Assembly (NCBI GenBank): GCA_965248975.1
Contig: CBDFKU010000003.1
Location: forward strand, 1 to 25,382
Direction of reading: 5' to 3'
Length of the DNA: 25,382 nt
DNA from: CBDFKU01 sp965248975
Lineage (GTDB): Bacteria; Chloroflexota; Dehalococcoidia; Lucifugimonadales; JAGWBF01
Positions 7,173 to 15,400 of the stretch are shown in pieces. How positions within the stretch are numbered: position 1 is the stretch's first letter; the number at the start of each line of letters is the position of its first letter. The notes beneath the pieces were generated by a model that saw nothing but the letters and a program-made list of their open reading frames with translations, was not told where the DNA came from and did not search any database. Made by a program: the position numbers and the translations under genes.

Positions 7173-7892
7173 TGCTTGCCCGGGCTGCGGGGCTGCCGTC
7201 CCGGCTGGCGGTAGGGTATCTGCCGGGCGATAGGGACCTGCTATCGGGCGCGTACTCGGTCCGCGACAGCCACGCCCACGCCTGGTCCGAGGTCCTCTTC
7301 CGAGAGTACGGCTGGGTCCCTTTCGACGGTACGGATCGGCCCGACCAGTATGTCGCGGGTAGGGCGACCGGAGGGCAGGTGCCCGGGCTGAGACACCCCT
7401 TCGAGAGCAGCGTGGGAGACGACCTCCTGCAGGCCGTCGTCGTGGGTCCAGCGAGGCTCGCCTCCGGGCTCACCGGGGCCTTTTAGCAACCCGGTCAGCA
7501 CCGCGCTGGCATCAATCGCCGTCGGGGCGTTGCTGGTAGCCCTGGCCTGGCTGGGCGCCCGTCTGATGTGGAAGCGTCGCAAGCCTGTGGAGAAACGGTG
7601 GTCGTACACCCGACTCCCGGGCGGGGGCCGCGATGAGATGCTGCGCATGCACCGTCGGGTAGAGAAGCTACTGAGGAAGAGCGGCAGCCAGCCTCGGAAG
7701 CCCTGGCAGACCGCCGGCGATTACGCGGCCGCGGCGGCCCAGCAGATCGGCGGCGTGGGGGCACACCTGGGCTGGTTTACCGAAGCGGCCTGGTCGGCCG
7801 CCTACGACGCCAACGCTTTCCCGGCCCAGAGGCTAGAGGAGGCCAGGCTGCGGCTGTCATCTCTGAAGCTGGCGCTCAGGTCTCAGACTTAG
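7112..7892 (+). pseudogene. Second TgpA-like transglutaminase gene, C-terminal half only, frameshifted
   Basis: From about 7112 the sequence encodes the end of a membrane transglutaminase like the intact copy at 18154-20736. Frame one (ATG 7148 onward) gives DFATASVMLARAAGLPSRLA, GYLPG, the catalytic-His segment DSHAHAWSEV and GWVPFDGT, stopping at 7484-7486. A different frame then gives a transmembrane helix, STALASIAVGALLVALAWLG, and a DUF4129-like tail with WSYTRLPG and HRRVEKLLRKSG, ending at 7892. In the position of the nucleophile Cys of the intact copy (GYCQNYA) this copy has Ser (GTSMDFA). The N-terminal membrane domain is absent. A deletion joined this fragment to GH15 and a further indel near 7400-7480 broke the frame. 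Confidence 0.75.
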
Positions 7893-7934
7893 ACACGTTA
7901 CCGACATGCCCGACGGCACTGGACCAGCGAGCCC

Positions 7935-8357
7935 CTAGCTCACCGGCTCAGGGGATGCCGTGGCCCACCTCAACCCCTTGGGATGGTGGACGAGCTCGAT
8001 GAGGTTGCCGTCGGGGTCGCGTATGTAGCCGTACTTGGAGCCATCGTGTCCTCGGACCCCTCCCGTGGGCACGGAACCGAGATCGCCCTCGAACGCTATG
8101 CCCAGCTCCTTCAGGTTGGCCAGCATCCCCTCCCAGTCTGCGATCTCGACGGCGACGTGGTTTATGGGGCGGTCGGGGTCCGGGTTCTTGTACAGGTGAA
8201 ACTCGTTCGGGCCGACGTACATCTCGAGCATCTGGTCGGCCATCTCGGGGCCTATATCCTTGCGGTCCAGGTCAAAGACCTTCTCGTACCAGTCCTTGCT
8301 CCTCTCGATGTCGGTAATCCCGTAGTTCACGTGGTGTATCATGCTTATTCTGGACAT
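7935..8357 (-). CDS. VOC family (glyoxalase/dioxygenase superfamily) protein
   Basis: A 140-residue protein on the minus strand, starting at the ATG at 8357, which follows GGAGGG 6 nt upstream; an 11-codon extension upstream has no ribosome site. It shows the paired beta-alpha-beta-beta-beta units of vicinal-oxygen-chelate proteins. The metal-ligand positions appear as HHVNYGITD near the start, NHVAVEIAD in the middle and DPDGNLIELVHH near the end. The superfamily includes glyoxalases, extradiol dioxygenases and antibiotic-binding proteins, and the substrate cannot be read from the sequence. A good promoter lies about 110 nt upstream. It converges on the transglutaminase relic. Confidence 0.85.
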   Translation of the reverse strand: MSRISMIHHVNYGITDIERSKDWYEKVFDLDRKDIGPEMADQMLEMYVGPNEFHLYKNPDPDRPINHVAVEIADWEGMLANLKELGIAFEGDLGSVPTGGVRGHDGSKYGYIRDPDGNLIELVHHPKGLRWATASPEPVS

Positions 8358-8471
8358 GTGTATTCCCTCCTCGGATTCTGTCGACAACACAGCACGCCCG
8401 TAATTCCCAGCTCCTGAATAGCGTCACCAGATAGCCCACAAGACCGGGACGTCGGAACCTGCGTTTCCTAG

Positions 8472-8500
8472 ATGATATATTCGCGCTCTGCGACAGTCAA
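8472..8500 (-). promoter_or_regulatory. Sigma-70-type promoter for the VOC gene
   Basis: On the minus strand TTGACT (8500-8495, 5 of 6) is followed by a 17-nt spacer and TATCAT (8477-8472, 5 of 6). Transcription would start near 8465 and give a leader of about 108 nt before the ATG at 8357. Confidence 0.6.
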
Positions 8501-8517
8501 GCAGGCCGACACCGGTC

Positions 8518-8865
8518 CTACCCCTTGATCATGCCGACGACGTTGCCCTCGAGGTCCGAGAAGATGGCGAGGGTAACCATATCAGGGATCTCGGTAGGTG
8601 GCATGACCGTCTTGCCCCCAAGGCCCTCAGCCTTGTCAAGATACGCCTGAAGGTCGTCCACCTGGACGTAGAAGGTTACCCGGCTGGGTCCTCCGGGTGT
8701 GGGCCCGATCCCTCCGTTGATTCCTCCCTCCGCGTGGGTGTCTACCATCCCATAGTTCATCGGGTTGTTGCTATCGACGTGCTAGCCGAAGAGATCGGTG
8801 TAAAACTTCTGGACCTTATCGGGGTCCTGACACTGGATCTCCCAGTGTACGACCGGATTCGGCAT
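8518..8865 (-). pseudogene. VOC family protein gene with an in-frame amber codon
   Basis: From ATG 8865, with GGGGGAA as ribosome site, the minus strand encodes MPNPVVHWEIQCQDPDK and FYTDLFG, then TAG at codon 28 (8784-8782). The same frame continues with HVDSNNPMNYGMVDTH and a full VOC C-terminal half to a stop at 8518. VOC proteins of this type nearly always read FGW here, so a TGG-to-TAG change (Trp to stop) is the simplest explanation. Restored, the protein would be 115 residues, normal for the short form. Translation could restart only at the internal ATG 8760, giving an 80-residue piece without the first half of the fold. The promoter and ribosome site are intact, so the loss looks recent, or is a sequencing error. 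Confidence 0.8.
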
Positions 8866-8921
8866 AGTGTTCCCCCTTCTCAGTTTTGTAGCTGTCGCTC
8901 CAAGCGACCTAGCGGCCCCGA

Positions 8922-8927
8922 ATTATA
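8922..8927 (-). promoter_or_regulatory. -10 element (TATAAT) of the amber-interrupted VOC gene
   Basis: A perfect TATAAT on the minus strand lies about 57 nt upstream of the ATG at 8865. The best -35 match, TTTGCT at 16-nt spacing, is weak. Confidence 0.45.
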
Positions 8928-8996
8928 GCACGAGAGCCCATTCAGCAAAGATGCATGACTTGGGAGTGAAGCCATCGACAACATGAGGGATGGCCG

Positions 8997-10409
8997 TTAC
9001 GAGCGAGATAGGTATTCTTGAATATCCAGGACTTGGATGGTGTTGGTGGTGCCGGACACCCCGGTTAGGAAGCCGTGGACGATGGTAACCACATCCGTGG
9101 GCTGGACCATGCCGGTGTCAAGGGAGGCGCTGATCAGCATGGAGATCAGCCTGGCCACGTCCCGTTCGGGAGGGATCACTCCTACGGGGAACATCCCCCA
9201 GCCCAAACACAGCCTCCGCAAGATAGCTTCGTCGTGGGAGAACACGATGATGTTGTTATTGGGCCGGTACCGAGAGACCTCGAAGGCGGCGCGGCCCGTG
9301 CTGGTGATCACCAGCGGCTTCGAGTCGAGTGTCCGCACGAGACGGGCCGCCGCCGAAGCTATCGCCTGGGTGCGATCTCGAGCACCCAGGTCTCGGTAGT
9401 ACGGATAGATCTTCTCGGCCTCGCGAATCGTGGTGTCGGAGACCGTTACCGCCTCGACAGGGTACTCCCCCGCGGCAGTCTCTTCGGAGAGAAGAATGGC
9501 GTCGCACCCATCCAGCACGGCGTTGGTGATGTCCGATATTTCCGCGCGGCTGGGCGTCGGAGAGGTCACCATGGAGCGGAGCATCTGGGTGGCTATCACC
9601 GACACCTTCGCTTCTTCGTTGGCCCTCCGAACTATCTCCTTCTGGACGATGGGGACCCGTTCCATGGGTATCTCCACCCCAAGGTCGCCCCGGGCCACCA
9701 TGACACCGTCGACCTCCTCGAGGATGGAGTCGATGTTGTCGATTCCCTCCCCTCGCTCTAGCTTGGCCATTATCAACGCCTGGCTGCCGATGCTCTCCAG
9801 GTATGCCCTGGCGTCTCGGACGTCTTCCACCGTCCGAACGAAGGACACGGCCACCCAGTCCACGCCCCGCCCTACACTGAATCGGAGGGCGGCCTTGTCC
9901 TCTTCGGTCAGCACCGGTTGGTCGATGACCACGCCCGGCAAGTTGACCCCCTTGAAGGAGGTCAGTATCCCGCCATTCCGCACCCGGGTAGTTATCCAGG
10001 CCCCCTGGGCATCGGTCACCTCCAGGCAGACCGTACCGTCGGAGATGTAGACCAGGCTGCCTGGCCGCAGGGTCTGAAGCACGGCAGGCTGGGGGAAGGG
10101 CAGCACGTGAGACCGGCTGGAGCTCGCCTCGGGGGCCAGTGAAACCACGTCTCCCTGGGTCAGCCGAATGGTTCGATTCATCCGGCCCAGGCGCAGCTTG
10201 ATGCCGCCCAGGTCCTGAAGGATAGCCAGGGGCCGCCCGCGCTTTTGGGACGCCTGTCGAAGCGCCGTGATCACCTCGCCGTGCTCCTCTAGGGTGCCGT
10301 GGGAGAAATTGAGGCGGGCGCAGTCCATCCCCGCGTCCAACAGCCGGTCCAAGGTCTCGGGGTCCCGGGAAGCGGGCCCTATGGTGGCGATGATCTTCGT
10401 CTTGCGCAT
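8997..10409 (-). CDS. pyk: Pyruvate kinase
   Basis: A 470-residue protein catalysing phosphoenolpyruvate + ADP to pyruvate + ATP, the last step of glycolysis. The start MRKTKIIATIGPAS and RLNFSHG (32-38) are typical. The active-site signature ALIMAKLERGEG contains Lys216 and Glu218. MVARGDLGVEIP is at 237-248 and ATQMLRSM follows. The segment usually written LQGPK reads LGGIK here and LSGET reads LSEET. Length is normal for the core enzyme without an added C-terminal PEP-utilising domain. The final residues form the effector-site domain. The gene stands alone on the minus strand, facing the pentose-phosphate operon. I see no convincing promoter in the 150 nt upstream. Confidence 0.95.
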   Translation of the reverse strand: MRKTKIIATIGPASRDPETLDRLLDAGMDCARLNFSHGTLEEHGEVITALRQASQKRGRPLAILQDLGGIKLRLGRMNRTIRLTQGDVVSLAPEASSSRSHVLPFPQPAVLQTLRPGSLVYISDGTVCLEVTDAQGAWITTRVRNGGILTSFKGVNLPGVVIDQPVLTEEDKAALRFSVGRGVDWVAVSFVRTVEDVRDARAYLESIGSQALIMAKLERGEGIDNIDSILEEVDGVMVARGDLGVEIPMERVPIVQKEIVRRANEEAKVSVIATQMLRSMVTSPTPSRAEISDITNAVLDGCDAILLSEETAAGEYPVEAVTVSDTTIREAEKIYPYYRDLGARDRTQAIASAAARLVRTLDSKPLVITSTGRAAFEVSRYRPNNNIIVFSHDEAILRRLCLGWGMFPVGVIPPERDVARLISMLISASLDTGMVQPTDVVTIVHGFLTGVSGTTNTIQVLDIQEYLSRS

Positions 10410-10576
10410 CTCAGCTCGGGTGTCGTAGCCTTCCCAATATGATGTCGGCGCCAGGATGGGAGTGACTCACCCGTCCACTCTCCTGAACTTGCCGAAGCGA
10501 CTCCCCCACAAGGCGGGAGGAGACACAGGTTGCCCACGCTCTCGCAGCAATGCCGAGCTATGAGCGGCCAAAGCGG

Positions 10577-11398
10577 TTAACCCTGCTGGGCCTCAACTTC
10601 GGCGATGAACTCCAGTACACGACCGATGTACTTCTCCGGCTCCTCGTCGTGGGGCGCCACTTCTGCCCAGCGGCAGTTTGGCACGAGCTGGTGCACCAGA
10701 GCCGCCGCATCGCGAGGGTGCACGTCATTGTGGCCGGGCATCACCAGGGTGGGGACCCGAATCTCTTTGAGCATCTCCACCGTCATCCCCAGGGTCGGAA
10801 AGGCGTTATCGTACAGGGCGTAGATAGTGTCTCTCATCGCCTGGGAGAACCCCTCAGGTTCCATAGTCTCCAGGGACCTTCTATACTCTGGATCATGCTC
10901 CACCTGCGAGGGTACAAAGGGAGCGAAGCGGTCATCCTGGTCGAAGGCGGCCACCACCGCCTTCATACCCTGGTTCATTGCTATGTCGACGCTCTTATAT
11001 AGCTTGGAAGCCAGGTAGGAGTCGCATATGAGGCCACCCGCCACGTTGGATGGGAAGATTCCCCGCACGCGGTCCGGATATCGGTAGGCGCATCCCAGGG
11101 ATATGGCCGCGCCGTAGGAGCCACCGCCCAGATAGGCCTCATCTACTCCGAGGGAATCCATCAACCCCATAACGTCCTCGCACATCATGTCGTTGGTCTG
11201 TACAAGCAACGGACTCTTTGACTGGCCTCCGAACCGCCTGTCGTAGGCGATGACCCTGTGCTTCTGCGAGAGCCCTCCCATCACGGGTCTGTAGCCTTCC
11301 AGAACGCCCTGGAGGCCGCCGGAGGAGAGGATAATGGCGGGCCCGCTGCCGGTTTCTTCGTAATAGATCTCCGCTCCGTTTACCTTCGCATTTGCCAT
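10577..11398 (-). CDS. Alpha/beta hydrolase
   Basis: A 273-residue hydrolase of the alpha/beta fold. The start MANAKVNGAEIYYEETGSG is the classic first strands; I chose ATG 11398 because AAGGAG lies 6 nt upstream, whereas the upstream in-frame codon has no such site. The nucleophile elbow is GGGSYGAA with Ser94. The acid is probably the Asp in PGHNDVHP and the base the His in APHDEEPEKY. The oxyanion-side segment LSSGGLQG replaces the usual HG motif. Substrate is unknown; relatives include esterases, haloperoxidase-like and ring-cleavage hydrolases. It stands between pyk and the propeller gene on the same strand, about 167 and 183 nt away, so it may be transcribed separately. Confidence 0.85.
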   Translation of the reverse strand: MANAKVNGAEIYYEETGSGPAIILSSGGLQGVLEGYRPVMGGLSQKHRVIAYDRRFGGQSKSPLLVQTNDMMCEDVMGLMDSLGVDEAYLGGGSYGAAISLGCAYRYPDRVRGIFPSNVAGGLICDSYLASKLYKSVDIAMNQGMKAVVAAFDQDDRFAPFVPSQVEHDPEYRRSLETMEPEGFSQAMRDTIYALYDNAFPTLGMTVEMLKEIRVPTLVMPGHNDVHPRDAAALVHQLVPNCRWAEVAPHDEEPEKYIGRVLEFIAEVEAQQG

Positions 11399-11439
11399 AA
11401 CCGACTCCTTACCCACCTGCCGAGCAGGTATCGAGATAG

Positions 11440-11540
11440 GCCGCCTGGAAATCGCCAGGGGGGACCCTACAGCAGGATCCCCCTCCTTGTGACTACTACT
11501 TGCGCCTTAGTTCCCATGCGGCCTCCGAGGCCGTCGGTCC
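11440..11540. other. Intergenic hairpins between propeller and hydrolase genes
   Basis: Two inverted repeats are visible. One is GGCCTCCGAGGCC around 11523-11535. The other has GGGGGA and TCCCCC arms around 11459-11483 with an inner CCT/AGG pairing. Neither is followed by a T run on the minus strand, so a terminator role for the upstream propeller gene is possible but unproven. Confidence 0.3.
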
Positions 11541-11581
11541 GGGTGGCTCAAGGCATCACCTGGACCTGTTAACGCTCCCCA

Positions 11582-12574
11582 CTACGGAGAGGCGCACGCT
11601 ACCGAGATCATGTCGGCGGCCCCTTCAGGCAGCGGATGCTCCTGCCAGGTAGACCCGCGATCGTGGGTGCCGAACACCTGGCCTTTACGGGTGCAGAAGT
11701 ACACCTTCTCCGAGTGCTGGGGATCTATCGCCACGCCGAAGCTTGTACTCATCGGATCCACTCCGCGGTCGAACCGCTCCCACGTGTCCCCCACGTCGGT
11801 GCTGCGCATGACGCCGCCCTCTTCGCTGCCGAAGTTCATGCCGATGCAGGCGTATACCGTGTTGGGGTCGTCGGGCGCCACCCTCACTCCCCGCGAATAG
11901 TAGATGGGGGAGAACTTCTCGACGTGCGTGTTCTCCCAGCTCGCGCCATGGTCCCTGCTGCGCCAGATACCCGTACGGTTGGAGATGAACGCGGCGTCCG
12001 ACTCTGGGGCGCCCACAGCCACAGCGTGCAAGTCCAAAAGGTCGACATCGCCGGCGAACTTGCTATTGGTGATCTCCCAGGTCTTCCCGGCATCCAGGCT
12101 CCGGGCCACTCCGCCCACCTCCATCGCCGCAAAGATGTTGTTGGGGTTTTTCGCCTCTATCGCCATGCCCAGGATCCGGGTGGCGAACTGCATCTGGACG
12201 GCATCCGGGTTCTCGATGGTCGACATATAGTTCCAGGTGGGGCCCCCGTCGTCGCTGCGATAGACCTCATTTCCCTGGGTGCCCAGGTACATCACCTTGG
12301 GGTCGCCGGGAAGGAAGGCTATGGACCACACGGTCCGTCCCTCTGGCAGCTTGGCCCGCTCCCAGTGGTCGCCACCGTCCTTGCTCAGATAGAGGCCCCG
12401 CTGGGTGCCTGTGTATACCAGCTGGGGGTCCTGAGGGCTAACGACGATGGCTCGCGTTTCCGGCAACGGCGGCAGACCATTTTCTGTCAGCGGGTGCCAA
12501 TGATCCTCGCTGGCTTCCTTGCGATATAGCACGCCTGCTTCACTTCCGGCATAGACAAACGTCTTATCGGCCAT
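11582..12574 (-). CDS. Asp-box (BNR/sialidase-type) beta-propeller protein
   Basis: A 330-residue protein made almost wholly of repeated Asp-box blades, each with the S/T-x-D-x-G-x-x-W signature. Examples are LSKDGGDHWER, YRSDDGGPTWNY, ARSLDAGKTWEI, WRSRDHGASWEN, MRSTDVGDTWER and FGTHDRGSTWQE, six copies in order. No signal peptide or catalytic sialidase residues are evident, so it is probably cytoplasmic or non-classically exported and acts as a binding or scaffold propeller (Ycf48/VPS10-like fold) rather than a glycosidase. The ATG at 12574 follows GGGAGGGAAG. A strong promoter match lies about 85-110 nt upstream, directly followed by a run of 11 G on the coding strand. The IS481-like element lies just beyond the promoter. 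Confidence 0.85.
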   Translation of the reverse strand: MADKTFVYAGSEAGVLYRKEASEDHWHPLTENGLPPLPETRAIVVSPQDPQLVYTGTQRGLYLSKDGGDHWERAKLPEGRTVWSIAFLPGDPKVMYLGTQGNEVYRSDDGGPTWNYMSTIENPDAVQMQFATRILGMAIEAKNPNNIFAAMEVGGVARSLDAGKTWEITNSKFAGDVDLLDLHAVAVGAPESDAAFISNRTGIWRSRDHGASWENTHVEKFSPIYYSRGVRVAPDDPNTVYACIGMNFGSEEGGVMRSTDVGDTWERFDRGVDPMSTSFGVAIDPQHSEKVYFCTRKGQVFGTHDRGSTWQEHPLPEGAADMISVACASP

Positions 12575-12638
12575 GACTCTTCCCTCCCTGATTTAGTGTT
12601 CCGAGGCGATCACACGCGCAGACCGGCCCGCTGCCACG

Positions 12639-12649
12639 CCCCCCCCCCC
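12639..12649 (-). repeat. Homopolymer tract of 11 C (G on the transcribed sense)
   Basis: Eleven consecutive C on the plus strand lie between the predicted promoter and the start codon of the propeller gene. The predicted transcription start is 2-4 nt upstream of the tract, so the leader would begin with it. Confidence 0.7.
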
Positions 12650-12658
12650 GACGGTGCC

Positions 12659-12687
12659 ATTGCACCACAAATTCAGCACTGTGTCAA
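12659..12687 (-). promoter_or_regulatory. Sigma-70-type promoter for the propeller gene
   Basis: On the minus strand a perfect TTGACA (12687-12682) is followed by 17 nt and TGCAAT (12664-12659, 4 of 6). Predicted start near 12652. Confidence 0.55.
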
Positions 12688-12765
12688 CGGCGAGCCCTGG
12701 GGTCCTCGAACGTGGCTCTGAGCGGTGGCAAAGGGGCGTGGGGAGGCGACATGCTCTCATTCATA

Positions 12766-13866
12766 ATGATGGGTGACACTTAGAATAGAGTCACGATGAA
12801 GATAGTAGGAGCGAGAGGACCGGGTTCCAAAGTCATAGGCAAGGTGCAATGGATCAGCAGGCCAGCCAAGGCGAGATTGAAGTGGATGGACCATTACGCA
12901 GCCCACCAGAATGCTGCGCTGACCTGTCGATACTTCGGGATCAGCAGGCAGACGTTTTACCGGTGGAAGCGACGGTACAATTCCAGGGATCTCACCAGCC
13001 TGGAAGATAGGTCTCACAGACCGAGGTGCCGGCGTCAGCCCACCTGGTCTCGGGAACTAGCTTTGGCGGTGTTGCATCTGAGAGAGCAGTACCCACGGTG
13101 GGGAAAGGACAAGCTGGCAGTGCTCCTGCACCGGGAAGGCTGGGTAGTGTCCACGTCCATGGTGGGCCGTATCCTGACCTACCTGAAGGCCCGTGGGGCC
13201 CTCAAGGAGCCGCCCCGCAATGGTGTCTCAACTCGCAAGCGGCTGTGGCGGCGTCCCTACGCCGTACGCAAGCCCAAAGGGTACTCTGTGGTGGAGCCGG
13301 GGGACCTGGTGCAGGTGGATACTCTCGACGTCAGACCCCTGCCGGGAGTAATACTGAAGCACTTCACTGCCAGGGACGTGGTGTCCCGCTGGGATGTGGT
13401 GGAGGTGCGCACCAGAGCTACCGCCAACACCACCACGGACTTTCTGACTACCCTCCAGGCCAGGATGCCCTTCCCCGTACGAGCTATACAGGTGGACGGA
13501 GGCTCTGAGTTCCAGGCTGACTTCGAACAGGCCTGCCGGGAGCAGGGGATCAGGCTCTTCGTCCTTCCCCCTCGTTCTCCCAAGCTCAACGGTGCCGTGG
13601 AGCGGGCCCAACGCACCCATACCGAGGAGTTCTATGAAGTCAACGACTTCTCCCTGGAGGTAGCTCCTCTCAACCGGGAGCTGCTGGCCTGGGAGTGTAT
13701 CTACAATACCGTGCGCCCCCATCAGGCACTGGGCTACCTCACCCCCTGGGCTTTCTGGCAGCGCTGGCTCTTGGACCACCCACCTGACAAAGAAAACGGA
13801 ACGGCAGGCTTAGCACCTGGCGTCCCGTCTCCCCCTTACAACCATAGTATACCACTCACCCCATCT
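12766..13866 (+). mobile_element. IS481-like insertion sequence
   Basis: The element is defined by its transposase and by imperfect terminal inverted repeats. The left end reads GATGGGTGACACTTAGAATAG from 12768. The reverse complement of the right end reads GATGGGGTGAGTGGTATAC, ending near 13865. The ends share GATGGG and TGA but differ inside, so boundaries are uncertain by several bases. No clear target duplication is visible. Confidence 0.6.
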
Positions 13867-13944
13867 AAGCCCGAATCCACCGAAGGACGTCCTTGGGGAC
13901 AGTCCTTGAAGAAGCCAGAGGGTGCTCCTCTGAATCTGGGATAA
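12796..13944 (+). CDS. IS481-like transposase (DDE integrase core)
   Basis: A 382-codon ORF. Residues 38-60 form a helix-turn-helix (ALTCRYFGISRQTFYRWKRR), followed by a second DNA-binding region around 83-130 and the rve integrase core from about 165. The probable catalytic triad is Asp175 (VQVDTLD), Asp234 (IQVDGGSEF) and Glu269 (LNGAVERAQRTH). NTVRPHQALGYLTP at 304-317 is the typical end of the core. The ORF runs through the element's right end at about 13866 into the space before the next IS, so its last 25 or so residues come from flanking DNA. The natural stop may therefore be lost. The core looks complete and may be active. Confidence 0.85.
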   Translation: MKIVGARGPGSKVIGKVQWISRPAKARLKWMDHYAAHQNAALTCRYFGISRQTFYRWKRRYNSRDLTSLEDRSHRPRCRRQPTWSRELALAVLHLREQYPRWGKDKLAVLLHREGWVVSTSMVGRILTYLKARGALKEPPRNGVSTRKRLWRRPYAVRKPKGYSVVEPGDLVQVDTLDVRPLPGVILKHFTARDVVSRWDVVEVRTRATANTTTDFLTTLQARMPFPVRAIQVDGGSEFQADFEQACREQGIRLFVLPPRSPKLNGAVERAQRTHTEEFYEVNDFSLEVAPLNRELLAWECIYNTVRPHQALGYLTPWAFWQRWLLDHPPDKENGTAGLAPGVPSPPYNHSIPLTPSKPESTEGRPWGQSLKKPEGAPLNLG

Positions 13945-15400
13945 TGGTTTTGGAACAGAAACCCGCCCGGAAACAAGGAGCACCCAATAGATGCTGCCAC
14001 AGAACAAACCCGACCGTATCCGCATCCTCTTTGACGATCATCGCCTGGTGGCCAATGCCGGCCTGCTCCTGCCGGCCACCCTCGCCCGACACCTGGGCCT
14101 GCGGGAACTCGTTGACCATCACCTTGACCTCGGCGGAGCGCCGGGACGGGCGAACACTGGGGACAAGATGCTGACGCTGGTCGCTTCCGCGCTGGCAGGC
14201 GGCGACTGCATTGACGACGCCGATGTGTTGCGCACCGGGGGGACGGCCTGCACCCTGGGCGGCACGGTCAAGGCGCCATCCACCCTGGGGACCTTCCTGC
14301 GCAGCTTCCGGTGGGGGCATGTCCGTCAACTCGACCGCGTGAGCCGCCAGTTGTTGGCCCGGGCCTGGGCCGCTGGGGCCGGACCCGGCGACTCGCCCCT
14401 GACCATCGACCTGGACTCGACCATCTGCGAGACCTATGGACTGGCCAAGGAGGGAGCGCGCCACCACGGCTATACCGGCGCCCGCGGCTATCACCCGCTG
14501 CTGGCCATTGCCGCCGGCACCGGCGAGGTGCTGATGTCCCGGCTGCGCGAGGGCCGGGCCAACACCGCCCGTGGCGCCGCCCACTTCCTGCGTGAGACGG
14601 TGGGGCGGGTGCGCTACGGCGGGGCCAGGGGACAACTCACGGTGCGGGCCGACAGCGGCTTCTATACCCACGCTCTCGTCGCCGTCTGCCGCGAAATGGG
14701 TGTCCGCTTCTCCATCACCATCCGCCAGCACAAAGGCCTGCGGGAGTTGATCGAGGCGATCCCCGAGCAGGACTGGACGCCGATTCCCTACTGGATGGAC
14801 GGCGCCGCCGATGTGGCCGAGACCACCTATACCCCCTTCCAGAGTGAAGCCGACGCCGCGCCGGTGCGGCTCATCGTCCGGCGGGTGAAGCCGACGCCCG
14901 GTTCCCAGCTCGCCCTCTTCGCCACCTACAGCTATCACGGCTTCATCACCGACCGGGATGGGGAGATGCTGGAACTGGAGGCTGATCATCGCCGCCACGC
15001 CGAGATCGAGAATGCGATACGCGACCTCAAGTACGGCGTCGGGCTGAACCACATGCCCTCGGGGCGCTTCGCCGCCAACGGCGCCTGGCTGGCTGTACAG
15101 GTGATGGCGCACAACCTGGCCCGCTGGACAGCCCGCATCGGCCTGGGTGAACGGATCGCGACCACCAAAACCCTCAGGCGGCGGGTCTTCGCTCTGGTGG
15201 GACGGATCACCAGCTCGGCGCGCCGCCTCACTTTGCATCTTCCCCAGCATTGGCCTTGGGAAACCCAGTTCACTCGCGCCATGGCCCGACTGCGAGCCAT
15301 TCCACTCCCCGCCTGACTGCCAGCCTGCAACTGACCCAACTTCCCCGCAAACTCGTGCCACCCCGGTCCGCGAGAGTTCCCTGCTGCGTATTCTCTCGCC
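13915..15400 (+). mobile_element. IS1380-family insertion sequence (approximate bounds)
   Basis: Limits are set by the transposase gene plus about 70 nt on either side. The left end probably lies near AGGGTGCTCC at 13919-13928. I could not identify a convincing matching inverted repeat on the right, so the right boundary is a guess. It lies about 50 nt from the IS481-like element. Confidence 0.5.
13991..15316 (+). CDS. IS1380 family transposase
   Basis: A 441-residue DDE transposase. The first catalytic motif is LTIDLDST (Asp140 or Asp142), followed by CETYGLAKEGA and YTGARGYHPLLA, which are characteristic of IS1380. The second Asp is Asp221 in VRADSGFYT. The C-terminal Glu is in RRHAEIENAIRDLKYGVG (338 or 340). 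The start ATG follows AAGGAG by 9 nt. Length matches the family (about 430-470) and no frameshift is seen, so it may be functional. Its codon use is strongly GC-rich, which also opens a long antisense frame that I do not regard as a gene. Confidence 0.92.
   Translation: MLPQNKPDRIRILFDDHRLVANAGLLLPATLARHLGLRELVDHHLDLGGAPGRANTGDKMLTLVASALAGGDCIDDADVLRTGGTACTLGGTVKAPSTLGTFLRSFRWGHVRQLDRVSRQLLARAWAAGAGPGDSPLTIDLDSTICETYGLAKEGARHHGYTGARGYHPLLAIAAGTGEVLMSRLREGRANTARGAAHFLRETVGRVRYGGARGQLTVRADSGFYTHALVAVCREMGVRFSITIRQHKGLRELIEAIPEQDWTPIPYWMDGAADVAETTYTPFQSEADAAPVRLIVRRVKPTPGSQLALFATYSYHGFITDRDGEMLELEADHRRHAEIENAIRDLKYGVGLNHMPSGRFAANGAWLAVQVMAHNLARWTARIGLGERIATTKTLRRRVFALVGRITSSARRLTLHLPQHWPWETQFTRAMARLRAIPLPA

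Noticed and set aside
9075..9761. 228-codon plus-strand frame
   Set aside because: It is antisense to pyruvate kinase and has no recognisable features.
11636..12529. 297-codon plus-strand frame
   Set aside because: It is the antisense shadow of the Asp-box propeller gene, whose six repeats are clear on the minus strand.
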